From Allobosea lathyri (GTDB lineage: Bacteria; Pseudomonadota; Alphaproteobacteria; Rhizobiales; Beijerinckiaceae), in the NCBI RefSeq assembly GCF_900108245.1, contig NZ_FNUY01000002.1:1-64000 (forward strand): a stretch of 64,000 nt of DNA, given 5' to 3'. Below the pieces are notes generated by a model, which saw nothing but the letters and a program-made list of their open reading frames with translations, searched no databases and was not told the DNA's origin. Shown here piece after piece: positions 52,284-61,152 of this stretch. Each line of letters opens with the position of its first letter. Positions within the stretch are counted from its first letter, which is position 1. The position numbers and the translations under genes were made by a program.

Positions 52284-52877
52284 TCAGGCGGGTTCGGCAA
52301 AGGGCAGAAGCCGCGCGACCATGGCGTCGGCGCTGATGCGGCCGACCGAGCGGGTGTCGGGAAGCTCCCGGCCGGTTCTGGTGTCGGCGATGAACAGCGT
52401 CGGCGGCCCTTCGGCGTCGAGATGGCGCAGCAGGGTGCGGCTGTCGGCGTCCATGGCGGTCACGTCGACGCGGATGAAAGCGAGCTGGCCGAGCAGCGTC
52501 AGAACGCGAGGGTCGACGAAGACGGTGCGGTCCAGCACCTTGCAGACCGCGCACCATTCGGCGCCGATATCGATGAGCGCGACCTTGCTTCGGCGGCGCG
52601 CGAGGCGCAGTGCGTCGCGATAGTCGGAGATGCTGCGTGCCGTGGCGAGACCGGCGGTATCCGTTGCCAGGGCAGTCCCAGCTGCGAGAGCGCTGCCGGC
52701 GAGCATCGGCAGGCCGACGCATATCGCCCTTCGAAGCGCGGATATCTGCGCGGTGTCGCTGCTGCCTTCGATCGTGGTATCGGGCGCGGGTGGCTGTGAG
52801 CGTGCGGGCCACGCCGATGCCGCCCATTCGCGGCAAAGCCAGTAGAATCCGTGATGGTCTCGGGAAATCCCGTTCAA
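52284..52877 (-). CDS. Periplasmic thioredoxin-fold protein, DsbD-gamma-like
   Basis: 197 residues if the TTG at 52877 is used; no ATG lies before residue 58, so a shorter form is possible. A hydrophobic stretch at about 50-70 (AICVGLPMLAGSALAAGTALA) would export or anchor it. The thioredoxin motif WCAVCK (Cys109, Cys112) in LIDIGAEWCAVCKVLDRTVFVDPRV, with GPPTLFIAD, is of the DsbD C-terminal type, which hands electrons to DsbC/DsbG proteins. No DsbD membrane domain is encoded here. It is the first gene of the operon with the DsbA-like and transpeptidase genes. Confidence 0.85.
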   Translation of the reverse strand: MNGISRDHHGFYWLCREWAASAWPARSQPPAPDTTIEGSSDTAQISALRRAICVGLPMLAGSALAAGTALATDTAGLATARSISDYRDALRLARRRSKVALIDIGAEWCAVCKVLDRTVFVDPRVLTLLGQLAFIRVDVTAMDADSRTLLRHLDAEGPPTLFIADTRTGRELPDTRSVGRISADAMVARLLPFAEPA

Positions 52878-52923
52878 TGTCGCCGTCTCCGCCGCTCTGT
52901 GGCGGGGGCTGTCGGAACTTCAC

Positions 52924-52940
52924 CTTAAGCCAGCCTTAAG
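52924..52940. promoter_or_regulatory. CTTAAG-N5-CTTAAG box between redox operon and two-component genes
   Basis: Two CTTAAG words with an 11-bp period, the spacing at which OmpR/PhoB-family regulators such as PmrA and QseB bind direct repeats. It lies 35 nt upstream of the response regulator and 46 nt upstream of the thioredoxin-like start, and so may drive both directions. Confidence 0.8.
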
Positions 52941-52975
52941 GCTGGCCCGGCAGGTCGCGATCGAAGGAGACGCCG

Positions 52976-53638
52976 ATGCGCATTCTCGTGGTGGAGGACG
53001 ACCCGGTTCTGGCCGATGGGCTCAAGGTCGGGCTCGCGCTGGCTGGGATGACGGTCGATGGCGTCGCCAACTGTGTCGACGCGCGGGCTGCGCTGGCGGC
53101 ATCCGAATTCGATGCCGTGGTGCTGGACCTGATGCTGCCCGATGGTTCGGGTCTCGACGTGCTGCGCGCGCTGCGCGCCGGCGGCGACCGCACCCCGGTG
53201 CTTCTGCTGACCGCGCTCGACGAACTTCCCGACCGCATCAAGGGCCTCGACACCGGCGCCGACGATTATCTCGGCAAGCCTTTCGATCTCGACGAACTCG
53301 GCGCGCGCGTGCGTGCCATCGTCAGGCGTGGCAACGGCCGGGCGGCGCCATGTCTCGTCACGGGCGGAATTATGCTCGACCCGGCGACGATGACGGTGAC
53401 GCTGCATGGCGAGCCGGTGTCGCTGTCGCGCCGGGAGTTCGCCGTGCTGGCAGCCCTGATGGAGCGACCGGGCACGATCCGCTCGAAAGGCGAGATCGAG
53501 GACCGGCTCTATGGCTGGCAGGAGGAGGTCGAGAGCAACGCGGTCGAGGTGCATGTCCATAATCTGCGCAACAAGGTCGGGCGCGAGACCATCGAGACCG
53601 TGCGCGGCATCGGCTACAAGATGAGGGCGGTGCCATGA
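52976..53638 (+). CDS. OmpR-family response regulator, QseB/PmrA-like
   Basis: 220 residues. Receiver domain: acidic pair in VEDDP, phospho-acceptor Asp51 (VVLDLMLPDGSG), Thr79 and Lys101 (GADDYLGKPFD). The winged-helix domain (about 125-220) has LSRREFAVLAALMERPGTIRSKGEIEDRLYGW and VHVHNLRNKVGRETIETVRGIGYKM. It overlaps the sensor-kinase start by 4 nt and sits next to a CTTAAG direct repeat, so autoregulation and control of the redox/transpeptidase operon are likely. Confidence 0.95.
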   Translation: MRILVVEDDPVLADGLKVGLALAGMTVDGVANCVDARAALAASEFDAVVLDLMLPDGSGLDVLRALRAGGDRTPVLLLTALDELPDRIKGLDTGADDYLGKPFDLDELGARVRAIVRRGNGRAAPCLVTGGIMLDPATMTVTLHGEPVSLSRREFAVLAALMERPGTIRSKGEIEDRLYGWQEEVESNAVEVHVHNLRNKVGRETIETVRGIGYKMRAVP

Positions 53639-54981
53639 CATCCTTGCGCGGAAGGCTGTTCGCCATCCTGCTGGCGGCAACGGGGCTGATCTGGCTGAGC
53701 GCCGTGATCTGGGTCTATGCCGGCACGAAGGCCGAACTCGAACATGTGCTCGACACCCGCCTGCAAGAGGCCGCCCGCATGGTGAACTCGCTGGTGGCGA
53801 CCGCGGACATGGCTGCGGGGGGCACCGTGCTGCCCAGCTTGCAACTGGACGCCGCCAATTACGAGCGCCAGCTCTCCTGCCAGATCTGGTCGATCGACGG
53901 CCGTTTGATGGCGCGCTCGAGCGGCGCTCCCGATGGCCGCCTGACCGAGGTGACGTCAGGCTTCTCGGACCGGGTCGTCGATGGTGAATCCTGGCGGGTC
54001 TACGCGATCGAGAACAGCGCAACCGGCGCGCGGGTCATGGTCGGCGACCGGCTCGGCCTGCGCGACCGCCTCGTCGCCGACCTGATCAAGGGCGTGCTGG
54101 CGCCGGCCCTGCTCACGGTCCCGCTGCTGGGCCTCATGATCTGGCTATGCCTTGGCCGGGGGCTGCTGCCGCTGCGGACGATGGCCGGGGAGCTGCGGAA
54201 ACGCGACGCCGACGACATGAGCCCGATCGCGACGGGCGATGCGCCAGCGGAAGTCCGGCCGCTCATTGCCGCGCTGAACGGGCTTTTCGGCAAGGTCGAC
54301 GCCGCGCGCCGGCATGAGCGGGAGGTCACCGCCTTCGCAGCCCATGAACTGCGCACGCCGCTCGCGGGGCTGAAGACGCAGGCCCAGATCGCCCTGGCCG
54401 CGCCCGATGCCGCTGTCCGGAACGGGGCGCTGCAGCAGATCATCGTCTCGGTCGATCGCACGGCACGTCTCATGCGCCAGTTGCTGGTGCTGGCAAAGCT
54501 CGATGCCGGCGAGATGCCGGACGGCGGCGAAACTGTGAATGTCGGGCATCTTCTGGACGAGATCGCGGCGGCTGCGACCTCCAATGGTGCGCATATCGAG
54601 ATCGACGCCAGCCTGCATGGCCGCGACATTCGCGCCGACCGGGAACTGCTGACACTGGCGCTGCGCAATCTCCACGAGAATGCCGTGCAGCATATGTCGG
54701 CTGGCGGAACGGTGCGTTGGCGCGCTGCTTCCGGAAAAGTGGGTTTCGAGGTCGAGGATGAGGGTCCAGGCATTCCCGAGGAGGAGCTGCCATTCGTCAC
54801 ACGACGCTTCTTCCGGGGGCGGCACAAGAGTGCGGTTGGAACAGGGTTGGGACTGGCCATCGCGGATGCGGCGGCCAGGCGTCTGGGTGGAACGCTCGTC
54901 CTGGCGAACCGCGACGACCGAAGCGGAGTGCGGGCGACGCTCACTTTGCCTCAAACGGCTTCGGTCCCGCTGCGACCATAG
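53635..54981 (+). CDS. Sensor histidine kinase, QseC/PmrB-like
   Basis: 448 residues. Membrane spans at about 9-30 and 151-175 enclose a periplasmic 2CSK-type sensor domain with QLSCQIWSIDGRLMARS. The H box FAAHELRTPLAGLKTQ has His237; the N box is LRNLHENAVQHM, then DEGPGIPEEELPFVTRRFFRG, and GTGLGLAIADAAARRLGG. It phosphorylates the response regulator in front of it. The signal is unknown; QseC relatives respond to catecholamines, metals or envelope stress. The gene is followed by 214 nt without features. Confidence 0.95.
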   Translation: MTSLRGRLFAILLAATGLIWLSAVIWVYAGTKAELEHVLDTRLQEAARMVNSLVATADMAAGGTVLPSLQLDAANYERQLSCQIWSIDGRLMARSSGAPDGRLTEVTSGFSDRVVDGESWRVYAIENSATGARVMVGDRLGLRDRLVADLIKGVLAPALLTVPLLGLMIWLCLGRGLLPLRTMAGELRKRDADDMSPIATGDAPAEVRPLIAALNGLFGKVDAARRHEREVTAFAAHELRTPLAGLKTQAQIALAAPDAAVRNGALQQIIVSVDRTARLMRQLLVLAKLDAGEMPDGGETVNVGHLLDEIAAAATSNGAHIEIDASLHGRDIRADRELLTLALRNLHENAVQHMSAGGTVRWRAASGKVGFEVEDEGPGIPEEELPFVTRRFFRGRHKSAVGTGLGLAIADAAARRLGGTLVLANRDDRSGVRATLTLPQTASVPLRP

Positions 54982-55195
54982 GCCCGATGCGATGTCGAGA
55001 TCGACCGACGCAAATCCGCTCTGCGTTCTACCTCTCTCGTCGGCTAAGCGCTGCGTGATAAGTTCGATGATGAAGCCATCCTGATTCCGTCTTCAGCACA
55101 ACTATCCTGCCGGCCTTTTCGACTGTCGCATCCTGTCCGGGCAAGCCAGCCCCGGCTCATGCGCCGGGCCAACCGGCAACCGCGCGAGAAATTCG

Positions 55196-56413
55196 ATGAA
55201 TCTCAACAGCCCGGTCAGCGTCTCCCAGCGCGCCGCCATGCCCGTGCTGATCGCGCTGAGCGCGACGCATCTGCTGAACGACATGATCCAGTCGCTGATC
55301 CCGGCGATCTACCCGATCATCAAGACGGCCTATGCGCTGGATTTCGGCCAGATCGGTTTGATCACGCTGACCTTTCAGGTCACGGCGTCGTTGCTGCAGC
55401 CGGCTGTCGGCTACTACACGGACCGCAATCCGATGCCGTATTCGATGGTCGCCGGCATGGGCTTCAGCCTGGTTGGTCTGATTGGGCTCGCTTATGCCGG
55501 AAGTTACGCGCTGCTGCTGGTCGCCGCGGGCTGCGTCGGTTTGGGTTCGTCGATCTTTCATCCAGAGGCGACGCGGATGGCCCGCAATGCGTCGGGCGGG
55601 CAGCACGGACTGGCTCAGGGCATCTTTCAGGTCGGTGGTCAGACAGGCGGCGCGCTCGGCCCCTTGCTGGCCGCCTTCGTGATCGTGCCGAGGGGGCAGG
55701 GCAGTCTGGCCTGGTTCTCGTTCGCGGCGCTGGTCGCGATGATGCTGATGGTCTGGACGGCCGGACGATATGCGCTGCTTCAAAAGCAGCAGAAGGCGAA
55801 GCCAATCGCCGGTCTGTCGGCTGGGTCGACGACGCCGCACAAGCGTCCGTTGCCGGTCGTCATCCTCGCGATAACGATCCTCGTCATCCTGCTGTTCTCG
55901 AAGAACGCCTATTCGGCCAGCTTCAGCTCGTTCTACACGTTCTACCTGATCGGGAAGTTCGGGGTTTCGGTCCAGACCTCGCAAGTCATGCTGTTCCTGT
56001 TCCTGGCGTCTTCGGCTGCCGGCGCGTTGGGCGGCGGCATGCTGGGCGACAGGATCGGGCGCAACAAGATCATCTGGTTTTCGATCCTGGGGGCCCTGCC
56101 GTTCACGCTGGTGCTGCCATTCGCCGACTTGTTCTGGACGGGCGTGCTGACCGTCATCATCAACCTGATCATGTCGAGCGCCTTTGCCGCCATCCTGATC
56201 TACGCGATGGAGCTTCTGCCCGGCCGGATCGGGCTGATCGGTGGATTGTTCTACGGGCTGTCATTTGGCCTGGGCGGGATCGCCGCCGCCATCCTGGGAG
56301 AGTTCGCGGACCGGCTCGGTATCGAGGCCGTCTACCGCATCTGCTCGTTTCTCCCCGCCATCGGGCTTCTGGCCTGGTTCCTGCCGAAAATGACGGAGGA
56401 ACGCGCTTCGTGA
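55196..56413 (+). CDS. fsr: MFS efflux transporter, fosmidomycin-resistance (Fsr) type
   Basis: 405 residues with 12 predicted spans. The N-terminus LIALSATHLLNDMIQSLIPAIYPIIKTAYALDFGQIGLITLTFQ, followed by PAVGYYTDRNPMPYSM and GLGSSIFHPEATRMARNASGGQHGLAQGIFQVGGQTGGALGPLLAA, is nearly diagnostic for Fsr. Such pumps export fosmidomycin and other small anionic compounds by proton antiport. It is monocistronic; the region downstream holds a REP-like palindrome. Confidence 0.95.
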   Translation: MNLNSPVSVSQRAAMPVLIALSATHLLNDMIQSLIPAIYPIIKTAYALDFGQIGLITLTFQVTASLLQPAVGYYTDRNPMPYSMVAGMGFSLVGLIGLAYAGSYALLLVAAGCVGLGSSIFHPEATRMARNASGGQHGLAQGIFQVGGQTGGALGPLLAAFVIVPRGQGSLAWFSFAALVAMMLMVWTAGRYALLQKQQKAKPIAGLSAGSTTPHKRPLPVVILAITILVILLFSKNAYSASFSSFYTFYLIGKFGVSVQTSQVMLFLFLASSAAGALGGGMLGDRIGRNKIIWFSILGALPFTLVLPFADLFWTGVLTVIINLIMSSAFAAILIYAMELLPGRIGLIGGLFYGLSFGLGGIAAAILGEFADRLGIEAVYRICSFLPAIGLLAWFLPKMTEERAS

Positions 56414-56442
56414 GGGCACGCTGTGTTTTCGTGGAGACGCGG

Positions 56443-56538
56443 GTCATCCCGGCCGGAGCGAAGCGCAGAGCCGGGATCCATGCCTGAATATCGACCGCAA
56501 GCGCTCCGGAATGGATCCCGGGTCAAGCCCGGGATGAC
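56443..56538. repeat. REP-like intergenic palindrome
   Basis: 96 bp delimited by the inverted ends GTCATCCCGG and CCGGGATGAC, with inner inverted words GGATCCAT/ATGGATCC. This layout (GTCATCCCGGCCGGAGCGAAGCG...) resembles a palindromic element scattered between genes in many Rhizobiales. It fills much of the 308-nt gap between fsr and the next small gene. Confidence 0.75.
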
Positions 56539-56721
56539 TGCGTGTTTCCGAGTGAAATCAGCAATCTCCAAGGCCGCGCTCTGAGGGCCGGGGAGGTTTG
56601 ATCGCAGACGGCTTTCCTTGACGCAAATCAACCGTCTCACGTTTGTGATCGGCGGCATCAGGCCGCCGACTTGCGAACCGCGCCTGTCTCTTGTCTGTTA
56701 GAAAAAACGCAGGAGGAGACG

Positions 56722-56970
56722 ATGCCGGTTCCTTCCATGCGCGGCGTTCCCGGAGCGCCCGCGCTTCTCGATTCCGTCTATGAAAAGGCCTGGGCGGAGA
56801 TTTGTGCCCGCGGCCGGTTCGTTTCCGACGGCGAGAGCAACCGGGAATGGCTCGGCTATATCATCATCGGGCTTTCAATCGCCGGTATTCCCGGCGATCT
56901 CGCCGGGATGGCGGTCGACCAGTTTGTCGCGACCGTGCCGCCATTGGCGCCGCTCGAACCTCGCGCATAA
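56722..56970 (+). CDS. Small hypothetical protein
   Basis: 82 residues from the ATG at 56722, which has a perfect AGGAGG site 6 nt upstream; the frame back to 56671 is not needed. Features: a helical region SVYEKAWAEICARGRF and a hydrophobic segment YIIIGLSIAGIPGDLAGMAV that could be a membrane span. I recognise no family. It converges on the Dpp ATPase gene. Confidence 0.65.
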   Translation: MPVPSMRGVPGAPALLDSVYEKAWAEICARGRFVSDGESNREWLGYIIIGLSIAGIPGDLAGMAVDQFVATVPPLAPLEPRA

Positions 56971-56987
56971 CCGCTTGCCGCCGGGCT

Positions 56988-57006
56988 CGTCATGCCCGGC
57001 ATGACG
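56988..57006. terminator. Short palindrome between convergent genes
   Basis: CGTCATGCC-C-GGCATGACG is a perfect 19-nt dyad 17 nt after the small gene stop and 55 nt before the end of the Dpp ATPase gene. No T-run follows, so it is only a weak terminator or a REP-type fragment. Confidence 0.45.
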
Positions 57007-57060
57007 TCGAGCTCGCCCCCCCTGACACCATGCAACTGACCGCGCCGATGGCCAGCCATC

Positions 57061-58041
57061 TCAGGCCGCCTCGGCCAGAAACTGTTCGGCGTAGTGGCAG
57101 GCGATGAGGCGCTGGTCCAGTTGGCGGATCGGCGGGCGCTCCGCGCGGCAAAGATCCGTGACATGCGGGCAGCGTGTCGAGAAGACACAGCCTTTCGGCG
57201 GATCGAGCGGCGAGGGCAGTTCGCCGCGAAGCACGATGCGCTCACGCTTTTCGGTCGTCACGCGCGGTGTCGAAGCCAGCAGCGCCTGCGTATAGGGATG
57301 CAGCGGCCGTGCGAAGACCGCGTGCTTCGGGCCATGTTCGATGGCATGGCCGAGATACATCACCATGACGTCATGGGCGATGTGCCGGACGACGCCGAGA
57401 TCATGCGAAATGAACAGATAGGCGAGCTGCAACTCGTCCTGGAGATCGGCGAGGAGATTGAGCACCTGCGCCTGGATCGAGACGTCGAGTGCCGAGACCG
57501 GCTCGTCGGCAACGAGCAGCTTCGGCGACAGGATCAGCGAGCGCGCGATCGCGATGCGCTGGCGCTGGCCGCCCGAGAACATGTGCGGGTAGCGACTGTA
57601 GTGCTCGGGACGCAGGCCGACCCTGGCCATCATCGCGCGGGCCTTCTCGGTGCGCTCAGGCTTGCTCAGGCTCGTATTGATCAGCAGCGGCTCTTCGAGG
57701 ATCGCGCCGACGCGCTTGCGCGGGTTGAGCGAGCCATAGGGGTTCTGGAAGACCATCTGCACGGTGCGGCGCAGGCGTCGCTTCTCCGAGGAGGGCGGAT
57801 GAATCGCGTCGAGCCCGTCGAGCGTCAGGGCGCCGGAGGTCGGAGCCTCGATCAGCGTCGCCATCCGGGCGAGGGTCGATTTCCCGCAGCCGGATTCACC
57901 GACGACGGCGAGCGTCTTGCCGGCCTCGACGGTGAAGGAGACATGGCTGACCGCCTGCAGGCTCGCGGGCGCGCGAAACAGGCCGCGGCGCACGGCGTAG
58001 GTCTGCGTCAGTTCTTTCGCTTCGATGACCGGATGCGTCAC
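57061..58041 (-). CDS. Dipeptide-type ABC ATPase, DppF-like
   Basis: 326 residues, a normal DppF/OppF length; the start overlaps the DppD-like stop by 4 nt. Walker [10 protein letters not shown] (48-56), [14 protein letters not shown], signature [14 protein letters not shown], Walker [13 protein letters not shown] and switch SHDLGVV. The C-terminal oligopeptide domain has a cysteine cluster ([15 protein letters not shown]). It is the last gene of the importer operon. Confidence 0.95.
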   Translation of the reverse strand: MTHPVIEAKELTQTYAVRRGLFRAPASLQAVSHVSFTVEAGKTLAVVGESGCGKSTLARMATLIEAPTSGALTLDGLDAIHPPSSEKRRLRRTVQMVFQNPYGSLNPRKRVGAILEEPLLINTSLSKPERTEKARAMMARVGLRPEHYSRYPHMFSGGQRQRIAIARSLILSPKLLVADEPVSALDVSIQAQVLNLLADLQDELQLAYLFISHDLGVVRHIAHDVMVMYLGHAIEHGPKHAVFARPLHPYTQALLASTPRVTTEKRERIVLRGELPSPLDPPKGCVFSTRCPHVTDLCRAERPPIRQLDQRLIACHYAEQFLAEAA

Positions 58042-59063
58042 GGCGTGGGCTCCGTCGAAACGAGTCGGCTGTCGCCAGCGGCGCGCATGGCGTCACGCTG
58101 CGGATCGCCCAGCGGATAGTGGCAGCGGATCTGGCCGTCCTGCCAGGGACGAAGCTCCGGCTGGACCTGCCGCGAATGATCGGTGGCGTAGGCGCAGCGC
58201 GGGCCGAACAGGCAGCCCTTGGGCCGGTCGTGCAGCCCCGGCACCATGCCGGGAATGGTTGCGAGCCGGTGCTCACCCTCGCTGCGCTCCGGCAGGGCGG
58301 CGAGCAGGGCAGCCGAATAAGGATGCTGCGGGGCCTCGAAGAGCGAGGCGACCTTGCGCTCCTCCATGATCTGGCCGGCATACATCACCATGATGCGCTG
58401 GGCCGTCTCGGCAACCACGCCCATATTATGGGTGATCAGGACCAAAGCCATGCCGCGGTCGCGCTGGAGCGACATCAACAGGTCGAGGATCTGGGCCTGG
58501 ATGGTGACGTCGAGTGCGGTCGTCGGCTCGTCGGCGATCAGCAGGCGCGGATTGCAGGCGATCGCCATCGCGATCATCACGCGCTGGTTCATGCCGCCAG
58601 ACAGCTGGTGCGGATAGGCCTTCATCCGGCTCTCGGGCGCGGGAATGCCGACCTGCTCGAGGAGTTCGATCGCGCGGTGACGCGCCGTCTTCTTGTCCAT
58701 GCCCTCATGCTTCCTGAGGGTCTCGATGATCTGGAAGCCGATGGTGAAGCAGGGATTGAGGCTGGTGCTCGGCTCCTGGAAGATCATCGCGACATCCTTG
58801 CCGGTGAGCTTGCGGCGCTCCCGGTCGGACATGGCGAGCAGGTCACGCCCGTCGAACATCAGGCGGTCGGCGGTGATCTTGCCGGGATAGGCGACGAGGC
58901 CCATCAGCGCGAGCATGGTGACCGATTTGCCGGAGCCGGATTCGCCGACGACGCCGAGGATTTCACCCTCGTCCAGAGTCATGCTGACTCGGTCGACGGC
59001 CTTCAAGGTTCCCGACGATGTCGGGAATTCGACGCTCAGATTCTTGATTTCAAGCAAGGGCAT
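58038..59063 (-). CDS. Dipeptide-type ABC ATPase, DppD-like
   Basis: 341 residues. Walker A GESGSGKS (40-47), [18 protein letters not shown], signature [14 protein letters not shown], Walker [13 protein letters not shown] and switch THNMGVVAE, typical of DppD/OppD. The C-terminal half also carries the Cys-rich oligopeptide motif ([19 protein letters not shown]). It forms a heterodimer with the DppF-like subunit. Confidence 0.95.
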   Translation of the reverse strand: MPLLEIKNLSVEFPTSSGTLKAVDRVSMTLDEGEILGVVGESGSGKSVTMLALMGLVAYPGKITADRLMFDGRDLLAMSDRERRKLTGKDVAMIFQEPSTSLNPCFTIGFQIIETLRKHEGMDKKTARHRAIELLEQVGIPAPESRMKAYPHQLSGGMNQRVMIAMAIACNPRLLIADEPTTALDVTIQAQILDLLMSLQRDRGMALVLITHNMGVVAETAQRIMVMYAGQIMEERKVASLFEAPQHPYSAALLAALPERSEGEHRLATIPGMVPGLHDRPKGCLFGPRCAYATDHSRQVQPELRPWQDGQIRCHYPLGDPQRDAMRAAGDSRLVSTEPTP

Positions 59064-59067
59064 GGCG

Positions 59068-59979
59068 TCAACGCTTCAGTTTTGGATCGAGGGCGTCGCG
59101 CAGACCGTCGCCGAGCAGGTTGAAGGCCAGCACGGTGATCAGGATCGCCAGGCCCGGCAGCGTCACCACCCACCATGCGCGCAGCACGAATTCGCGCGCA
59201 TCGGCCAGCATCGTGCCCCATTCCGGCGTTGGCGGCTGTGCGCCCAGGCCCAGGAAGCCGAGCGCGGCAGCATCAAGGATCGCGGTGGACACGCCGAGCG
59301 TCGCCTGCACGATCAGGGGAGCGGCGCAGTTGGGCAGCACTTCGCTGAACATCAATCGCAAGGTGCCGGCGCCGCTGACCTTGGCGGCGATGACATAGTC
59401 CTTCGAGGTTTCGGCGATGACGGCGGCGCGGGTGATGCGGACATAATGGGGCAGGACCACGATCGCCACTGCCAGCATCGCGTTCATCAAGCCGGGGCCG
59501 AGGATCGCGACGATGACGATGGCGAGCAGCAGGCTCGGCATCGTCAGCACGATGTCCATCAGCCGCATGATCGCGATTTCGGTGATACCCTTGAAGAAGC
59601 CGGCGACGAGGCCGAGCACGATGCCGATCGCCATCGCGATCGCGACTACGACGATGCCGATGACCAGCGACAGGCGCGCGCCGTAAAGCAGGCGCGAGAG
59701 GATGTCGCGGCCGATCGCATCGGTGCCCAGCGGGTAGCTGATAGAGCCGCCTTCCTGCCAGAAGGGCGGTTTCAGGAAGACCTTGTCATTGGTGAGATAG
59801 GGCGAGTGCGGGGCCAGCACATCGGCAAAGACCGCCGCGAGCAGGACGAGCACGATGACGATGAGGCCCGCGACCGCGCCGCGATTGGCGCTGAAATAGC
59901 TCCAGAACTCGCGCAGCGGATGCGGCGGCGTGCCGGCCGGAACAGTTGCGGATGGGGTTTCGAGTGTCTCTGCGGTCAT
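59068..59979 (-). CDS. Dipeptide-type ABC permease, DppC-like
   Basis: 303 residues from the ATG at 59979; the frame also starts at 60003 but has no ribosome site there, while GAGGGGG precedes 59979. Span at about 43-66, then [27 protein letters not shown]. The coupling loop is [30 protein letters not shown], then [24 protein letters not shown]. It is the second channel subunit, located between DppB and DppD genes. Confidence 0.95.
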   Translation of the reverse strand: MTAETLETPSATVPAGTPPHPLREFWSYFSANRGAVAGLIVIVLVLLAAVFADVLAPHSPYLTNDKVFLKPPFWQEGGSISYPLGTDAIGRDILSRLLYGARLSLVIGIVVVAIAMAIGIVLGLVAGFFKGITEIAIMRLMDIVLTMPSLLLAIVIVAILGPGLMNAMLAVAIVVLPHYVRITRAAVIAETSKDYVIAAKVSGAGTLRLMFSEVLPNCAAPLIVQATLGVSTAILDAAALGFLGLGAQPPTPEWGTMLADAREFVLRAWWVVTLPGLAILITVLAFNLLGDGLRDALDPKLKR

Positions 59980-59992
59980 GATCGATGCCCCC

Positions 59993-61003
59993 TCAGCGCG
60001 CATGTCGGATGCGGGGATTGATCAGCCCGTAGAGCAGATCGACCAGCAGGTTGACGCTCATGACGACGACGCCGATCAGCAGCGTGCCGCCCTGCAGGAT
60101 CGGATAATCGCGCCGGCTGATCGCCTCGATCAGCCATTTGCCGACGCCGGGCCAGGAGAAGATCGTCTCGGTCAGGATCGCACCGGTGAACAGCGCGCCG
60201 ACCTGCAGGCCGATGACCGTGATGACGGGGATGAGCGCGTTGCGCAGCGCATGGAGCGCGACCACGCGCAGCGGTGCCATGCCCTTGGCCCGGGCGGTGC
60301 GGATGTAATCCTCGCCGAGCACTTCCAGCATGGCCGAGCGCGTCATCCGGGCGATCACCGCCAGCGGCACCGTGCCGAGCACGATCGCCGGCAGCACGAG
60401 ATGGGAGAGGGCGGATTTGAAGGCGTCGAAATCGCCCGCCAGCAGGCTGTCGACGGTGAGGAACCCAGTCACGGGCTCGATATAATACTGCACCGCGATC
60501 CGGCCCGAGACCGGCGTGATCCCCAGCTGCACCGAAAACAGCAGGATCAGCAGCAGGCCCCACCAGAAGATCGGCATGGAATAGCCGGTCAGAGAGATGC
60601 CCATCACGCCGTGATCGAATATCGAATTGCGTTTCACGGCGGCGATGATGCCGGCCGGCAATCCAATGATGAGGGCAAGCAGGATGGCGCAGAGCGCGAG
60701 CTCGATCGTCGCTGGAAACAGCGCGCCGAATTCCGAGATCACGCTTTCCCGCGTCACGATCGACTTGCCGAGGTCGCCGTGCAGGACGCGCTCGATATAG
60801 ACGCCGTATTGCACCAGCAGCGGTCGGTCCAGCCCGAGTTCCTTGCGCAGGATTTCGTGGCGCGTTGCGTCGATGCCCCGCTCGCCCGCCATCGTCTCGA
60901 TCGGATCGCCCGGGACGAGCCGGATCAGGAAGAAGGCCAGCAAGGTGATCCCGAGAAAGGTCGGGATCACCAGGCTGACGCGGGTGAGAATGAAGCGGAG
61001 CAT
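59993..61003 (-). CDS. Dipeptide-type ABC permease, DppB-like
   Basis: 336 residues. The N-terminus MLRFILTRVSLVIPTFLGITLLAFFLIRLVPGDPIETMAG is classical for DppB, with the cytoplasmic loop EDYIRTARAKGMAPLRVVALHALRNALIPVITVIGLQVG. It is the first channel subunit, 149 nt after the adjacent binding-protein gene. Confidence 0.95.
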   Translation of the reverse strand: MLRFILTRVSLVIPTFLGITLLAFFLIRLVPGDPIETMAGERGIDATRHEILRKELGLDRPLLVQYGVYIERVLHGDLGKSIVTRESVISEFGALFPATIELALCAILLALIIGLPAGIIAAVKRNSIFDHGVMGISLTGYSMPIFWWGLLLILLFSVQLGITPVSGRIAVQYYIEPVTGFLTVDSLLAGDFDAFKSALSHLVLPAIVLGTVPLAVIARMTRSAMLEVLGEDYIRTARAKGMAPLRVVALHALRNALIPVITVIGLQVGALFTGAILTETIFSWPGVGKWLIEAISRRDYPILQGGTLLIGVVVMSVNLLVDLLYGLINPRIRHAR

Positions 61004-61152
61004 TCTGAGCCGGACCTTGTCGGCCTGATGAAGGCGCAGGAAGCGGCGCGATCACAGGTTTTGTTTCATCCAGTTACAACGAGCTCGAATACCGGTGCAA
61101 ATGCGGGCTGTGGATGAAGCGGGGCGGGCGGCCGGACGCGCGCCCGCCGCGA

